Shown piece after piece: positions 40,486 to 51,042 of a DNA stretch of 64,000 nt; the first letter of the stretch is position 1; each line of letters starts with the position of its first letter. The position numbers and the translations under genes are program-made. The stretch is taken from assembly GCF_032773895.1 (NCBI RefSeq), contig NZ_CP120416.1, positions 124,001 through 188,000 on the forward strand. Reading direction: 5' to 3'. Source of the DNA: Teredinibacter sp. KSP-S5-2 (GTDB taxonomy: Bacteria; Pseudomonadota; Gammaproteobacteria; Pseudomonadales; Cellvibrionaceae). The notes beneath the pieces were generated by a model. That model ran no database searches. It was not told the DNA's origin and saw only the letters and a list, made by a program, of their open reading frames with translations.

Positions 40486-40503
40486 GCGGATTGAGTTTAT
40501 ATC

Positions 40504-41043
40504 ATGGCTAGGTTGAAAGAAATTTACAAAAACGAAATCGCTGCAAAGCTTAAAGAAGAGCTAGGTCTTGCTAATGCGATGGAAATTCCACGTATTACTA
40601 AAATCACCCTTAATATGGGTGTTGGCGAAGCTATCGGCGATAAGAAAGTTTTAGAGAGCGCAGTAAGCGATCTAGAGAAAATTGCTGGTCAAAAACCTGT
40701 AATCACTAAAGCGCGTAAATCTATCGCGGGCTTTAAGGTTCGTGAAGGTTGGCCTGTTGGTTGTAAAGTAACTCTACGTCAAGACAGAATGTATGAGTTC
40801 CTTGATCGTTTGATCAACATCTCTATTCCGCGTATTCGTGACTTCCGTGGCATTAGCGGTAAGCAGTTTGATGGTCGTGGAAACTTCTCTATGGGTGTGA
40901 ATGAGCAAATCATTTTCCCTGAGATTGACTACGACAAGATCGACAAGTTGCGCGGGTTGGATATTTGTATCTCCACAACAGCACGTACCAACGATGAAGG
41001 TCGAGCGTTGTTAAAAGCATTCAACTTCCCGTTTAAAGGCTAG
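40504..41043 (+). CDS. rplE: 50S ribosomal protein L5
   Basis: 179 residues, the E. coli length. It binds 5S rRNA and contacts P-site tRNA through the loop around [20 protein letters not shown]. Confidence 0.99.
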   Translation: MARLKEIYKNEIAAKLKEELGLANAMEIPRITKITLNMGVGEAIGDKKVLESAVSDLEKIAGQKPVITKARKSIAGFKVREGWPVGCKVTLRQDRMYEFLDRLINISIPRIRDFRGISGKQFDGRGNFSMGVNEQIIFPEIDYDKIDKLRGLDICISTTARTNDEGRALLKAFNFPFKG

Positions 41044-41057
41044 GAGCTTAGAGAGCA

Positions 41058-41363
41058 ATGGCAAAAAAATCTATGATTGCTCGCGAAGTTAAGCGCGCAA
41101 AAGCAGTAACAAAACATGCGGCTAAGCGTGCCGAGCTTAAAGCGATTATTAGCAGCCCAGCATCCTCAGAGGATCAAGTTTGGGAAGCGACTTTGAAGCT
41201 ACAGAAATTACCTCGTGACGCAAGCCCTGCTCGCCAACAGCGTCGTTGTCGAGTGACTGGTCGTCCACACGCTGTTTACAGAAAGTTTGGACTTTGTCGT
41301 AACAAATTGCGTGAAGCTGCCATGCGCGGCGACGTCCCTGGTCTAGTTAAAGCTAGCTGGTAA
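41058..41363 (+). CDS. rpsN: 30S ribosomal protein S14 (zinc-free type)
   Basis: 101 residues, the long form lacking the CxxC-CxxC zinc ribbon of short S14. The conserved C-terminus [20 protein letters not shown] is present. It sits in the 30S head. Confidence 0.99.
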   Translation: MAKKSMIAREVKRAKAVTKHAAKRAELKAIISSPASSEDQVWEATLKLQKLPRDASPARQQRRCRVTGRPHAVYRKFGLCRNKLREAAMRGDVPGLVKASW

Positions 41364-41387
41364 TCCAGGGGAGATAGGAGCAAATTT

Positions 41388-41786
41388 ATGAGTATGCAAG
41401 ACCCGTTAGCAGATATGCTAACTCGCATCAGAAACTCTCAACAAGTAGGTAAGGCTTCCGTTGCTATGCCTTGTTCAAAGCTTAAGCGTAACGTTGCGCA
41501 GGTTTTGAAAGATGAGGGTTATATCGCTGATTACGCAGTTGACGAAACTAACCCTGCAAAACCGGTTCTGAATATCGAACTTAAGTATTTTGAAGGTAAG
41601 CCAGTAATTGCTGAGTTGTCTCGATATAGTCGTCCGGGCCTGAGAGCTTACGCAGGTAAAACTGAACTTCCTTCTGTTCGTGGTGGACTTGGCATTGCTA
41701 TTGTTTCCACGAGTAAAGGTGTTATGACTGACCGCGCAGCACGTGCAGCTGGTGTCGGTGGTGAAGTTCTCTGTACAGTTTTCTAA
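41388..41786 (+). CDS. rpsH: 30S ribosomal protein S8
   Basis: 132 residues, starting [20 protein letters not shown], close to E. coli in length (130). It binds the 16S central domain. In E. coli S8 represses the spc operon by binding mRNA near rplE; a site was not traced here. Confidence 0.99.
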   Translation: MSMQDPLADMLTRIRNSQQVGKASVAMPCSKLKRNVAQVLKDEGYIADYAVDETNPAKPVLNIELKYFEGKPVIAELSRYSRPGLRAYAGKTELPSVRGGLGIAIVSTSKGVMTDRAARAAGVGGEVLCTVF

Positions 41787-41830
41787 GTTGTCTTTTTGGC
41801 AAGTTGAAAAGATTTTGACAGGTATTTGAT

Positions 41831-42364
41831 ATGTCACGTGTTGCAAATAGTCCGGTTGAATTGCCCGCAGGTGTGGACGTTACTTTTAAAGGGCAAGACC
41901 TAACCGTTAAAGGCGGTATGGGTACTCTCGAGCTTCGTATCCACGATAGCGTCGAAGTAAAAGAAGAAGATAAAACATTGTTGTTCGCTGCTCGTGATGG
42001 TGCGAAAACTTCTCGTGCACTGTCAGGTACTATGCGCGCGCTGGTTAACAATATGGTTATCGGTGTATCTCAAGGTTTTGAAAAGAAACTTGAGCTAAAC
42101 GGTGTGGGTTATCGTGCGAAAGCATCTGGTAACACATTGAACCTTACTTTAGGTTTTTCACACCCTGTTGATTACACGCTTCCTGAAGGCGTAACAGCAG
42201 AAACGCCAACCCAAACTGAAGTGGTTCTTAAAAGTGCTGACAAGCAATTGCTTGGTCAGGCGGCTGCAGAAATTCGTGGTTTCCGTCCACCAGAGCCTTA
42301 TAAAGGTAAAGGCGTTCGTTATTCCGATGAGTATGTACGTCGTAAAGAAGCTAAGAAGAAATAA
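41831..42364 (+). CDS. rplF: 50S ribosomal protein L6
   Basis: 177 residues with the duplicated L6 fold and the C-terminal signature [20 protein letters not shown]. It lies at the base of the L7/L12 stalk near the sarcin-ricin loop. Confidence 0.99.
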   Translation: MSRVANSPVELPAGVDVTFKGQDLTVKGGMGTLELRIHDSVEVKEEDKTLLFAARDGAKTSRALSGTMRALVNNMVIGVSQGFEKKLELNGVGYRAKASGNTLNLTLGFSHPVDYTLPEGVTAETPTQTEVVLKSADKQLLGQAAAEIRGFRPPEPYKGKGVRYSDEYVRRKEAKKK

Positions 42365-42417
42365 TTAACTTTTTGAAGCTTAGAGAGCAGAAACCTATCT
42401 GGAAGGTTTTATAAAGT

Positions 42418-42768
42418 ATGAACGTAAAGAAACAGTCAAGAATTCGTAGAGCTCGTCGTTCACGTGTGAAAATCCGTGAACTACGTGCAACTCGATTGTG
42501 CGTAAACCGCACTCCACGCCATATATATGCGCAAATTATCAACGCTGAAGGGGATAAAGTTCTAGCTTCTGCTTCTACAGTTGAAAAAGATTTACGTGGT
42601 GAGAAAACTGGCAATATCGAAGCTGCAGCAAAAGTTGGAAAGCTGATTGCTGAGCGAGCTAAAGCAGCAGGCGTTACTGGTGTTGCTTTTGATCGAAGCG
42701 GGTTTAAATACCATGGTCGGGTTAAAGCATTGGCTGATGCTGCCCGTGAAGCTGGTCTGGAATTCTAA
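42418..42768 (+). CDS. rplR: 50S ribosomal protein L18
   Basis: 116 residues. A basic N-terminus ([20 protein letters not shown]) precedes the 5S rRNA-binding domain ending [17 protein letters not shown]. It attaches 5S rRNA to the large subunit. Confidence 0.99.
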   Translation: MNVKKQSRIRRARRSRVKIRELRATRLCVNRTPRHIYAQIINAEGDKVLASASTVEKDLRGEKTGNIEAAAKVGKLIAERAKAAGVTGVAFDRSGFKYHGRVKALADAAREAGLEF

Positions 42769-42778
42769 AGGTTGAGTT

Positions 42779-43294
42779 ATGTCTACAAATGAAAAAGACA
42801 ACAACGTAGCAGCGCAAGAAGGCTTGCAAGAGAAGCTTGTTCAAGTAAACCGCGTTGCTAAAACTGTAAAAGGTGGTCGTATCTTCGGTTTTACAGCTCT
42901 GACCGTTGTTGGCGATGGAAATGGTAAAGTTGGTTTTGGTCGTGGTAAGGCTCGTGAAGTGCCTATCGCCATTCAAAAAGCGATGGAAGCAGCTCGCAGA
43001 AATATGATTCAGGTTGAGCTAAATGGTGACACCATTCAGTATCCAACTAAAGGTCGTCATGGAGCGTCTAAAGTATTCATGCAACCAGCCTCTCAGGGTA
43101 CTGGAGTTATTGCTGGTGGTGCTATGCGTGCCGTTCTTGAAATTGCCGGCGTACAAAACGTATTGGCAAAATGTTACGGTTCGACGAACCCTGTTAACGT
43201 TGTTCGTGCGACATTCGAAGCGCTGAGAGCTATGGCATCACCGGAAAGTGTTGCTGCTAAGCGTGGAAAAAACATCGAAGAAATTTTGAATTAA
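42779..43294 (+). CDS. rpsE: 30S ribosomal protein S5
   Basis: 171 residues: a dsRBD-like N-terminal domain ([20 protein letters not shown]) and a C-terminal domain ([20 protein letters not shown]). It contributes to decoding fidelity and the mRNA entry helicase. Length compares with 167 in E. coli. Confidence 0.99.
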   Translation: MSTNEKDNNVAAQEGLQEKLVQVNRVAKTVKGGRIFGFTALTVVGDGNGKVGFGRGKAREVPIAIQKAMEAARRNMIQVELNGDTIQYPTKGRHGASKVFMQPASQGTGVIAGGAMRAVLEIAGVQNVLAKCYGSTNPVNVVRATFEALRAMASPESVAAKRGKNIEEILN

Positions 43295-43336
43295 TGCCCC
43301 ACTCTTTCGGTGGCAATTTGTTGAGCGATTGAAGTC

Positions 43337-43522
43337 ATGGCTAAAAAGACGGTAAAAGTTACTCAAACCAAAAGCGTTGCTGGGCGTTTAAAGGCGCACC
43401 AAGCATGTATTAGCGGTCTTGGTTTACGTAGAATCGGTCACACCGTAGAAGTGGAAGATACTCCATCTGTTCGCGGTATGATCAACAAAGTCAATTACAT
43501 GGTGCAGGTGGAAGGAGAGTAA
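43337..43522 (+). CDS. rpmD: 50S ribosomal protein L30
   Basis: 61 residues, the compact bacterial L30 ([20 protein letters not shown]). The stop is one base before the rplO ATG. Confidence 0.98.
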   Translation: MAKKTVKVTQTKSVAGRLKAHQACISGLGLRRIGHTVEVEDTPSVRGMINKVNYMVQVEGE

Positions 43523-43523
43523 G

Positions 43524-43964
43524 ATGCGTTTAAATACTTTGAGTCCTGCTCCTGGAAGTACTACCAGCAAGAAGCGCGTTGGTCGCGGTATTGGTAGTGG
43601 ACTGGGTAAAACATGTGGACGTGGTCATAAAGGTCTTAAGTCCCGTTCCGGTGGTACAGTTAAACCAGGTTTCGAAGGTGGTCAGATGCCACTTCAAAAG
43701 CGTCTACCAAAATACGGTTTTAGCAGTCGTATTGGACGTGTTACCGAAGAAGTACGTTTAGCTGAGCTAAATAAAGTGGAAGGTGAACTAGTCGATATTG
43801 CAGCGTTAAAAGCCGCTGATGTTATCGGTGAAAACACAAAACGTGTTAAAGTCTTCCTATCCGGTGAGCTTAAGAAGGCAGTTACAGTAAAAGGCTTAGC
43901 GGTAACTAAAGGTGCTAAAGCTGCCATTGAAGCAGCTGGCGGTAAAGTAGAAGAGCAGGCATAA
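43524..43964 (+). CDS. rplO: 50S ribosomal protein L15
   Basis: 146 residues, starting [20 protein letters not shown], with a Gly/Arg-rich extension that threads into 23S rRNA and a C-terminal globular domain. It is needed late in 50S assembly. GGAGAG lies upstream inside rpmD. Confidence 0.99.
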   Translation: MRLNTLSPAPGSTTSKKRVGRGIGSGLGKTCGRGHKGLKSRSGGTVKPGFEGGQMPLQKRLPKYGFSSRIGRVTEEVRLAELNKVEGELVDIAALKAADVIGENTKRVKVFLSGELKKAVTVKGLAVTKGAKAAIEAAGGKVEEQA

Positions 43965-43994
43965 GAGCCTGCCATCGCAAATAGCGAGGGTTAA

Positions 43995-45326
43995 ATGGCA
44001 ACGCCAGGTAATTTGCCACTAGGAAATCAGAAAGGTTTAGGCGAGCTTTGGGCTCGCCTTAAGTTTTTATTCTTAGCGATAGTCGTTTATCGTGTAGGAA
44101 CTCATATCCCGGTTCCGGGAATGGATCCTGAGCGAGTGGCACAGTTGCTAAACCAGAATCAGGGTACCATTTTGGGGATGTTTAACATGTTCTCCGGTGG
44201 TGCTTTTGAAAGGATGAGTATACTTGCTCTGGGGATTATGCCTTATATCTCTGCGTCGATTATCATGCAGATGATGACCGCTGTGACCCCTTCTTTAGAA
44301 CAGCTAAAGAAAGAGGGCGATGCTGGTAGAAGAAAAATAAGCCAATACACACGTTATTTGACGGTTGCGTTAGCGACTGTTCAGGCGTTTGTTTTTGTTT
44401 CAAGTATGAAAGGCAATGCCTATCCAGGTATGAGCATGCTGAGCTTATATGTGGTTGCGGTTTCTTCTTTAGTTACTGGATCGGTTTTCCTTATGTGGTT
44501 GGGCGAACAGGTAACAGAAAGAGGAATTGGTAACGGTATCTCGATGATTATCTTCGCAGGTATTGTTGCTGGTTTGCCAGGAGCTATTGGTCAAGCGTTC
44601 GAAAGCGCGAGACAGGGTGATCTACACCTGATTGTACTGCTTATCTTGACCGGTTTACTTGTTGCTGTAACAGCATTTATCGTGTTGATGGAGCGAGGCC
44701 AGCGTCGGATTACTATCCAGTACGCTCGTCGCCAACAAGGGCGTCAGGCTTATGCTGCGCAGACTAGCCATCTGCCATTAAAAATTAATATGGCTGGTGT
44801 TATCCCTGTGATTTTTGCCAGTAGTATCCTGCTTTTCCCTACCACTATTCTTCAGTGGTTCGGTTCTTCAAGTGAAGGTAAGACTGCAGAGATTCTACAA
44901 GAGATTGCATTAGCTATTGGCCCAGGACAGCCGCTTAACTTTGTCCTGTTTGGTACCTTAATTATTGCTTTTTGCTTTATATATACAGCAATGATGTACA
45001 ACCCAAAAGAAGTTGCAGACAACTTGAAAAAGGGTGGTGCATATATCCCGGGGATTCGTCCAGGGGAGCAATCAGCAAAGTATATTGATAGTGTTTTGAC
45101 TCGTCTTACTGTGGTTGGGTCAATATACATCTCTGCGGTGGCATTATTACCGCAGTTTTTAACAGCCTCAGCTAATATCCCCTTCTATTTGGGTGGTACG
45201 TCTCTGTTGATCGCTGTTGTTGTGGTTATGGATTTTATGTCTCAGGTTCAATCGCACTTAATGTCTCATCAGTACGACTCAGTATTGAAGAAGGCAAACT
45301 TACAAAGTTATGGGCGTGGCCGGTAG
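43995..45326 (+). CDS. secY: Preprotein translocase subunit SecY
   Basis: 443 residues, ten membrane helices, the E. coli length. Landmarks are the first helix with [15 protein letters not shown], the plug/pore region with [20 protein letters not shown], the cytoplasmic loop [20 protein letters not shown], and [20 protein letters not shown] in the last helix. It forms the Sec channel with SecE (14.6 kb). It sits between rplO and rpmJ as usual. Confidence 0.99.
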   Translation: MATPGNLPLGNQKGLGELWARLKFLFLAIVVYRVGTHIPVPGMDPERVAQLLNQNQGTILGMFNMFSGGAFERMSILALGIMPYISASIIMQMMTAVTPSLEQLKKEGDAGRRKISQYTRYLTVALATVQAFVFVSSMKGNAYPGMSMLSLYVVAVSSLVTGSVFLMWLGEQVTERGIGNGISMIIFAGIVAGLPGAIGQAFESARQGDLHLIVLLILTGLLVAVTAFIVLMERGQRRITIQYARRQQGRQAYAAQTSHLPLKINMAGVIPVIFASSILLFPTTILQWFGSSSEGKTAEILQEIALAIGPGQPLNFVLFGTLIIAFCFIYTAMMYNPKEVADNLKKGGAYIPGIRPGEQSAKYIDSVLTRLTVVGSIYISAVALLPQFLTASANIPFYLGGTSLLIAVVVVMDFMSQVQSHLMSHQYDSVLKKANLQSYGRGR

Positions 45327-45359
45327 GCGTAAAAAAGTTTTCACTATTGAGGTAATGTC

Positions 45360-45476
45360 ATGAAGGTTCGTGCTTCAGTAAAAAAAATGTGTCGTAACTG
45401 CAAAGTGATTCGTCGCAAAGGTTCTTTGCGTGTAATCTGCTCTGCAGAGCCTCGTCATAAGCAAAGACAAGGCTAA
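45360..45476 (+). CDS. rpmJ: 50S ribosomal protein L36
   Basis: A 38-residue protein starting at the ATG at 45360: [20 protein letters not shown], ending RHKQRQG. C11, C14, C27 and H33 form the zinc site, so this is the zinc-binding form. GAGG lies upstream. It closes the spc-equivalent run after secY. Confidence 0.97.
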   Translation: MKVRASVKKMCRNCKVIRRKGSLRVICSAEPRHKQRQG

Positions 45477-45487
45477 TTAAGGCATTC

Positions 45488-45530
45488 AGGTCTGGCCGCC
45501 CGGCCAGACCTTTCAACGTTTCAAGCGTTG
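45488..45530 (+). terminator. Hairpins after rpmJ
   Basis: AGGTCTGGCC (45488-45497) and GGCCAGACCT (45502-45511) form a perfect 10-bp stem with loop GCCC, followed by TT and then a second hairpin CAACG/CGTTG (45514-45530). The T-run is short, so termination may be partial. Confidence 0.6.
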
Positions 45531-45578
45531 ATAAATTGGAGGTGTTAACTGTCGTTGGGTGAGGAAACTCCTTAACTA

Positions 45579-45607
45579 TTGCAATTTGGTGACTTAATCG
45601 CTATTCT
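45579..45607 (+). promoter_or_regulatory. sigma70 promoter of the alpha operon
   Basis: TTGCAA (45579-45584), a 17-base spacer and TATTCT (45602-45607) followed by TGCGCGC. It lies 77 bases before rpsM. The leader after it may hold the S4-binding structure known from E. coli, but I could not fold it reliably. Confidence 0.65.
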
Positions 45608-45683
45608 TGCGCGCTTTTTAGGGTGCGGAGTGGCTTAAGCTGCTGTTAACACTGAATATCGTATCTATATCGGAGTAAATTGA

Positions 45684-46040
45684 ATGGCTCGTATAGCTGG
45701 TGTCAACATACCAGATAATAAACATGCCGTGATTTCCCTAACCTATGTTTATGGTGTAGGAAAAACGACTGCAAAGCAGATTCTTGCAGCGACAGGCGTA
45801 CCAGAGTCCAAGAAAATCGGCGAACTAGATGAAGCCGAAATGGATTCTATCCGTACCGAAGTTGCTAAGTTAGCTGTTGAAGGTGATTTGCGTAGAGAAA
45901 TCTCCATGAACATCAAGCGTTTGATGGACTTGGGATGCTATCGCGGTATCCGTCACCGCAGAAACTTGCCAGTACGTGGTCAGCGTTCAAAAACTAACGC
46001 TCGTACTCGTAAAGGTCCTCGCAAGCCAATTAAAAAGTAA
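45684..46040 (+). CDS. rpsM: 30S ribosomal protein S13
   Basis: 118 residues, starting [20 protein letters not shown], the E. coli length. It contacts L5 across bridge B1 and the P-site tRNA through its basic tail ([12 protein letters not shown]). It is the first gene of the alpha-type operon. Confidence 0.99.
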   Translation: MARIAGVNIPDNKHAVISLTYVYGVGKTTAKQILAATGVPESKKIGELDEAEMDSIRTEVAKLAVEGDLRREISMNIKRLMDLGCYRGIRHRRNLPVRGQRSKTNARTRKGPRKPIKK

Positions 46041-46081
46041 TTGGATAATCATTAACAGAATTAGGTTAGGAAAATATTGCT

Positions 46082-46477
46082 ATGGCTAAGCCAAGTGGTA
46101 AATCCGCAACAAAGAAAAAGGTCAAAAAGACCGTTGTTGATGGCGTTGCTCATATCCACGCTTCGTTCAACAACACTATCGTAACTATTACAGATCGCCA
46201 GGGTAATGCACTTTCATGGGCAACGGCTGGTGGTTCAGGTTTCCGTGGTTCTCGTAAAAGTACACCTTTTGCTGCTCAGGTAGCTGCAGAGCGTGCAGGC
46301 GTTGCCGCACAAGAATATGGTGTAAAGAACCTTGACGTTGAAGTTAAAGGTCCAGGGCCCGGTCGTGAGTCGGCAGTACGTTCACTTAATAATGTTGGAT
46401 TTAAAATCAACAATATTACTGATGTTACGCCAATCCCTCACAACGGTTGTCGTCCACCTAAAAAACGTCGAGTGTAA
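46082..46477 (+). CDS. rpsK: 30S ribosomal protein S11
   Basis: 131 residues with the signature [20 protein letters not shown] and the basic C-terminus PPKKRRV. It lies on the platform near the mRNA exit. Confidence 0.99.
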   Translation: MAKPSGKSATKKKVKKTVVDGVAHIHASFNNTIVTITDRQGNALSWATAGGSGFRGSRKSTPFAAQVAAERAGVAAQEYGVKNLDVEVKGPGPGRESAVRSLNNVGFKINNITDVTPIPHNGCRPPKKRRV

Positions 46478-46489
46478 GGAGGGAGAATC

Positions 46490-47110
46490 ATGGCTCGTTA
46501 TCTAGGTCCTACCTGTAAATTATCTCGCCGTGAAGGCACAGATTTGTTCCTTAAGAGTGGCGCTCGTCCTCTTGAGTCAAAATGTAAAGCCGAAACTGGT
46601 CCAGGCCAGCACGGTCAGCGCCGCGGTCGTTTATCTGACTATGGTGTTCAGCTTCGTGAGAAGCAAAAAGTACGTCGTATTTACTGCGTACTGGAAAAAC
46701 AATTCCGTGGCTACTATAAAGAAGCTGCACGTCGTAAAGGCGCAACAGGTGAAAACCTGCTTAAGCTTCTAGAATGCCGTTTAGACAATGTTGTGTATCG
46801 TATGGGCTTTGGTGCTACTCGTTCAGAGTCTCGTCAGCTTGTATCCCACAAGTCTATTACGGTAAACGGCCAAGTTGTTAACATTCCTTCCTTCCAAGTA
46901 GCTGAAGGCGATGTTGTTGCCGTTCGTGAGAAGTCAAAGAACCAACTTCGTATTCAAAACGCTCTAGGTATCGCAGCTCAACGCGGCGATGTTGATTGGG
47001 TTGATGTCAATTCTGACAAAAAAGAAGGCACCTTTAAGCGTGTCCCAGATCGTGAAGATCTACCCGCAGAAATCAACGAAAACCTTATCGTAGAGCTTTA
47101 CTCGAAGTAA
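46490..47110 (+). CDS. rpsD: 30S ribosomal protein S4
   Basis: 206 residues, the E. coli length, with the S4 RNA-binding domain around [20 protein letters not shown]. It is a primary 16S binder and fidelity determinant, and in E. coli the repressor of the alpha operon. The N-terminus has no CxxC zinc cluster. Confidence 0.99.
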   Translation: MARYLGPTCKLSRREGTDLFLKSGARPLESKCKAETGPGQHGQRRGRLSDYGVQLREKQKVRRIYCVLEKQFRGYYKEAARRKGATGENLLKLLECRLDNVVYRMGFGATRSESRQLVSHKSITVNGQVVNIPSFQVAEGDVVAVREKSKNQLRIQNALGIAAQRGDVDWVDVNSDKKEGTFKRVPDREDLPAEINENLIVELYSK

Positions 47111-47139
47111 GGAAATATCAACCTAAAACAGGTGTGTTT

Positions 47140-48129
47140 ATGCAGAGTGCTGTGAATGAATTTTTGACGCCGCGTCATATCGATGTAACTGAAATAGCTC
47201 CAACTAGAGCTAAGGTTGTATTGGAGCCTCTGGAGCGTGGATTTGGCCACACTCTGGGTAACGCGTTGCGTCGAATCCTACTTTCGTCGATGCCAGGTTG
47301 CGCCGTAACCGATGTCGAAATCGAAGGTGTTCAACACGAATACAGTGCAATCGAAGGGGTTCAAGAGGATGTAATCGAAATCCTTTTGAATCTTAAAAAC
47401 CTTGCAGTTGTTATGCATGGTAAAGATTCAGCAACGCTGAGCCTAAGTAAACAAGGTCCTGGTGTGGTTACTGCTGCAGATATTCAGCTGGATCACGATG
47501 TGGAAATCCTTAATCCAGATTTGATACTCGCTAACATCACTGCAGATGTGGCTTTAAACATGAAGTTGGGTATTAATCGCGGTCGGGGTTACCAGCCTGC
47601 GGATGCTCGTGAAACGGACGAAGAGGAAAGTCGGGCAATTGGCCGTCTCCGCCTCGACGCTTCGTTTAGCCCCGTAGTGCGATTGGCATATACAGTTGAG
47701 AGTGCTCGTGTGGAGCAACGAACTGACCTGGATAAATTGGTACTGGATTTGGAAACAAACGGTACATTGGATCCAGAAGAGGCTATCCGTCGCGCCGCTA
47801 CGATCCTACAGCAGCAATTAGCTGTATTTGTTGATCTGGAAGGTGAGAAAGAAGCTGAGCCAGAGCAAAAAGAAGATCAAATTGATCCTATCTTGCTTCG
47901 TCCAGTTGATGATCTTGAACTTACCGTTCGTTCAGCAAACTGTTTGAAAGCTGAAAATATCTACTACATTGGTGATCTTATTCAGCGCACTGAAGTAGAA
48001 TTACTTAAAACGCCAAATCTGGGTAAAAAATCTCTTACTGAGATTAAAGACGTTTTGGCATCGAGAGGTCTATCACTTGGCATGCGTCTAGAAAACTGGC
48101 CGCCTGCAAGTTTGAAGACTGGAGACTAA
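47140..48129 (+). CDS. rpoA: RNA polymerase alpha subunit
   Basis: The ATG at 47140 gives 329 residues, the E. coli length, starting [20 protein letters not shown]; a GTG two codons upstream is rejected. The N-terminal domain ([20 protein letters not shown]) dimerises and scaffolds beta and beta'. A linker near residue 240 leads to the C-terminal domain ([40 protein letters not shown]), which binds UP elements and activators. Confidence 0.99.
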   Translation: MQSAVNEFLTPRHIDVTEIAPTRAKVVLEPLERGFGHTLGNALRRILLSSMPGCAVTDVEIEGVQHEYSAIEGVQEDVIEILLNLKNLAVVMHGKDSATLSLSKQGPGVVTAADIQLDHDVEILNPDLILANITADVALNMKLGINRGRGYQPADARETDEEESRAIGRLRLDASFSPVVRLAYTVESARVEQRTDLDKLVLDLETNGTLDPEEAIRRAATILQQQLAVFVDLEGEKEAEPEQKEDQIDPILLRPVDDLELTVRSANCLKAENIYYIGDLIQRTEVELLKTPNLGKKSLTEIKDVLASRGLSLGMRLENWPPASLKTGD

Positions 48130-48203
48130 TAGTATTGGGTCGGGTTTTGCCTGACCCATTCATTTAAATTGCTGAGATAGCAATAGGTTAAAGGGTTATC
48201 GTC

Positions 48204-48605
48204 ATGCGTCATCGTCAAAGTGGACGTCAATTAAACAGAAATAGCTCACACAGAAAAGCAATGTTCCGCAACATGGTTGCTTCTTTGGTTGAGCATGAGC
48301 TTATTAAGACTACGTTGCCTAAGGCGAAGGAACTACGCCGTCATGCTGAGCCAATTATTACTTTGGCTAAAAGTGACTCTGTAGCTAATCGTCGTTTGGC
48401 TTTTGACCGCTTGCGTAGCAAAACTGCGGTAGGCAAATTGTTTAACGAGCTTGGCCCACGTTACGAAGGGCGTCCAGGCGGTTATCTTCGCATCTTGAAG
48501 TGCGGTTACCGTGCCGGTGACAAAGCGCCTATGGCTTACGTTGAGTTGGTTGGTCGACCAGCTGGAGCGGGCGAAGCGGAAACAGAAGCTGCCGCAGCTG
48601 AATAG
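48204..48605 (+). CDS. rplQ: 50S ribosomal protein L17
   Basis: 133 residues, starting [20 protein letters not shown], with a short Ala/Glu-rich tail ([11 protein letters not shown]). It lies near the tunnel exit. It is the last gene of the ribosomal cluster and is followed by a terminator. Confidence 0.99.
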   Translation: MRHRQSGRQLNRNSSHRKAMFRNMVASLVEHELIKTTLPKAKELRRHAEPIITLAKSDSVANRRLAFDRLRSKTAVGKLFNELGPRYEGRPGGYLRILKCGYRAGDKAPMAYVELVGRPAGAGEAETEAAAAE

Positions 48606-48631
48606 TCGTAAAGCTTAAAAAAATGTCAAAA

Positions 48632-48658
48632 TGCCGGTTTAATAGCCGGCTTTTTTTT
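48632..48658 (+). terminator. Intrinsic terminator after rplQ
   Basis: A GCCGG/CCGGC stem followed by eight T closes the ribosomal cluster 27 bases after rplQ. The remaining gap to malQ (to 48901) has a small GCCGATTCGGC palindrome near 48720 and no convincing promoter. Confidence 0.75.
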
Positions 48659-48901
48659 GCCTGAAATCTGGCATCGAAAATTCTTCGCAAACTGTCCATC
48701 AAACCTCTTAAAAACTCGCCGATTCGGCGCAAAATCAAATTTTCTCTGCTAATATCAATTTGTTCGCAAAATAATTGATCTCATGCCAAAAGGCACCTTC
48801 AACATTACAACAATGCGTCAAAGATACCTCCAATGGCACGGGCAGAAAACAAGAGAAAACTGCCCACTTGTAACGCAGTTCATTTTTATAGGCGAAAAGC
48901 T

Positions 48902-51004
48902 ATGAGCTCTTTGGATCAGCTGTTTTATTGGCGTGGAATAGCCGACAGTTACCATAATTACCGGGGAGAATACGTAAAGGTTCCTCACGAATACCGGGTT
49001 AACTTGTTAAAAGCGATGGGTGCCGATCTTTCCGATCAAAAAACAATCGACAAACAAGCATACGATCTTGATGTTGCTCCATGGACGAAGTGGATGCCAT
49101 CTATCATTGTTTCTCCCAGTTTTGGCCGACAAGGTTTTTACCTGAATGTATCGCCCGCAGAGTTAAAGACATTATTTCAGTGGGAGGTTAGTCTTGAGGG
49201 GAAAGTGGTCAAAAAAGGCAGCTTCACTCCAGTTGAGCTGGACGAAGTGGGCGATTATCTATACCAGGGAGAGCGATATTCCCGTCATTTTCACGTTATT
49301 ACAGATTTATCGCCAAACTATTATTCGCTGACGATTACCGCTGAGGGGAAAAGTCAGACGTCAACCCTGGCTTATGTGCCAAAGAAAGCATACCAACCCG
49401 AGTGGTCTGAGAGAGGGGAGAGGATATGGGGCACAATTATCCAGTTATATACCCTAAGGTCGGATAGAAACTGGGGGATTGGTGATTTCTCCGATTTGAA
49501 ACTGTTAATTGAAAAAACCGCCGCTAAAGGTGCGGGATGTATCGGGCTCAACCCTTTGCATGCGTTGTTGCCGGATGTTTCCCATAACTGCAGCCCTTAT
49601 AGTCCTTCTGATCGACGCTTTATTAACCCTTTATATATTGATCCAGAATTTGTTGAAGAAAGCCGTACCCTCGTGTCTGGTGAGTCTGCGAGTGCCGGCC
49701 ATTTTGCAGCGCTTCAGAAAAAAGCTGAAGAGCTAAGATTGACTGATAAAGTCAATTATGAAGAAGTTAAAAAAATTAAATACAGTGCTTTCGAACTTCT
49801 CTTTACTATCTTCGACGATCAACATATAAAGGCACGTTCAGCTCGAGCAAAAGAATTTTTTGATTACCTTCAGGAAGAAGGTGAGCCGTTGCAAAATTAC
49901 GCTGTTTGGGAAGCGAAAAATAATCCATTTTTAACCGATCATGACTTTGATCGGCAAGTGGTATTTCATTGTTATCTTCAGTGGTTAGCTGAGCGTCAGC
50001 TTGAATTTTGTCAGCAGCATGCGTTGAAGTTGGGAATGCAAGTTGGTTTGATCCGCGACCTGGCAGTGGGAGCCGATGCCGGTGGCGCGGAAGTAACCAG
50101 TAACCCGAATCTTTTTTGCGAAGCAGCCGCAGTAGGTGCGCCGCCGGATCCTTTTGCTCAACAAGGGCAAAACTGGGGACTGCCACCAATGGATCCTATG
50201 CATCTTAGGGAAACGGGTTACGCACACTATATAAGTCTGTTGCGAGAAAATATGCAACATTGTGGTGCATTACGTATCGACCACGCTATGAGTCTAATGC
50301 GTTTGTGGTGGTGTCCTCCTGGACAAACTGCGGATCACGGTGCATACGTTTATTACTCGTTCGAAGAAATGTTGGGGTTGTTGTTGCTGGAGAGTTACTT
50401 AAATCAATGCGCTATTATCGGTGAAGATTTGGGTGTGGTTCCAAGCGAGTTTCGTGATGCGATATGCCGGGCCAAAATTTTTACGAATAAAGTTGTGTAT
50501 TTCGAAAAGCAGGGAAACTGGTTTAAACAGCCTGAAAATTATGAAAGCCATGCACTGGCGATGGTTGATAACCACGATGTTCCTACCTTAGCCAGTTGGT
50601 GGGTAGGCAGCGATTTGGCTTTACGTGACCAGCTCAATTTGCTCGAAGAGGGAATAAGCTATGAACAGCTGATGAAAGAGCGCTATGAAGACAAATGCCA
50701 GATAATTAATATGTTAAAACATCACGGTCTATGTCCGCAGCATTGGCAGGAGCGTGATCTAAAAGAAGAGGCCGATCAGGCTCTGGTATTCGCGATACTG
50801 AAGCTTTCATCAAAGGTTGCATCGAAGTTCTTTGTTATACAGCTGGAAGATTTATTGTTGATGGAAGATCCAGTAAATGTCCCCGGCACATTTAAAGAGT
50901 ATGATAACTGGCAGAGAAAAATATCTGTCAATATAAAAACAATTTTTGAAGATAAAAACATTGACGCATTGTTGCGAGATATTTCAGAAATAAGAAAATC
51001 GTAA
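48902..51004 (+). CDS. malQ: 4-alpha-glucanotransferase (amylomaltase, GH77)
   Basis: The ATG at 48902 gives 700 residues starting MSSLDQLFYWRGIADSYHNY; an in-frame ATG at 48833 would add 23 basic residues and is less likely. Length matches E. coli MalQ (694). The GH77 catalytic residues are visible: nucleophile D460 (CGALRIDHAMSLM), acid/base E508 (IIGEDLGVVP) and D559 (DNHDVPTLASWW). It transfers glucan segments between maltodextrins, recycling short chains left after phosphorolysis and debranching. It is the first gene of a run of five glg-type genes. Confidence 0.96.
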   Translation: MSSLDQLFYWRGIADSYHNYRGEYVKVPHEYRVNLLKAMGADLSDQKTIDKQAYDLDVAPWTKWMPSIIVSPSFGRQGFYLNVSPAELKTLFQWEVSLEGKVVKKGSFTPVELDEVGDYLYQGERYSRHFHVITDLSPNYYSLTITAEGKSQTSTLAYVPKKAYQPEWSERGERIWGTIIQLYTLRSDRNWGIGDFSDLKLLIEKTAAKGAGCIGLNPLHALLPDVSHNCSPYSPSDRRFINPLYIDPEFVEESRTLVSGESASAGHFAALQKKAEELRLTDKVNYEEVKKIKYSAFELLFTIFDDQHIKARSARAKEFFDYLQEEGEPLQNYAVWEAKNNPFLTDHDFDRQVVFHCYLQWLAERQLEFCQQHALKLGMQVGLIRDLAVGADAGGAEVTSNPNLFCEAAAVGAPPDPFAQQGQNWGLPPMDPMHLRETGYAHYISLLRENMQHCGALRIDHAMSLMRLWWCPPGQTADHGAYVYYSFEEMLGLLLLESYLNQCAIIGEDLGVVPSEFRDAICRAKIFTNKVVYFEKQGNWFKQPENYESHALAMVDNHDVPTLASWWVGSDLALRDQLNLLEEGISYEQLMKERYEDKCQIINMLKHHGLCPQHWQERDLKEEADQALVFAILKLSSKVASKFFVIQLEDLLLMEDPVNVPGTFKEYDNWQRKISVNIKTIFEDKNIDALLRDISEIRKS

Positions 51005-51042
51005 CGGTAAAAATCGAAAACTAGATAAGGTGAATTCAGGTT

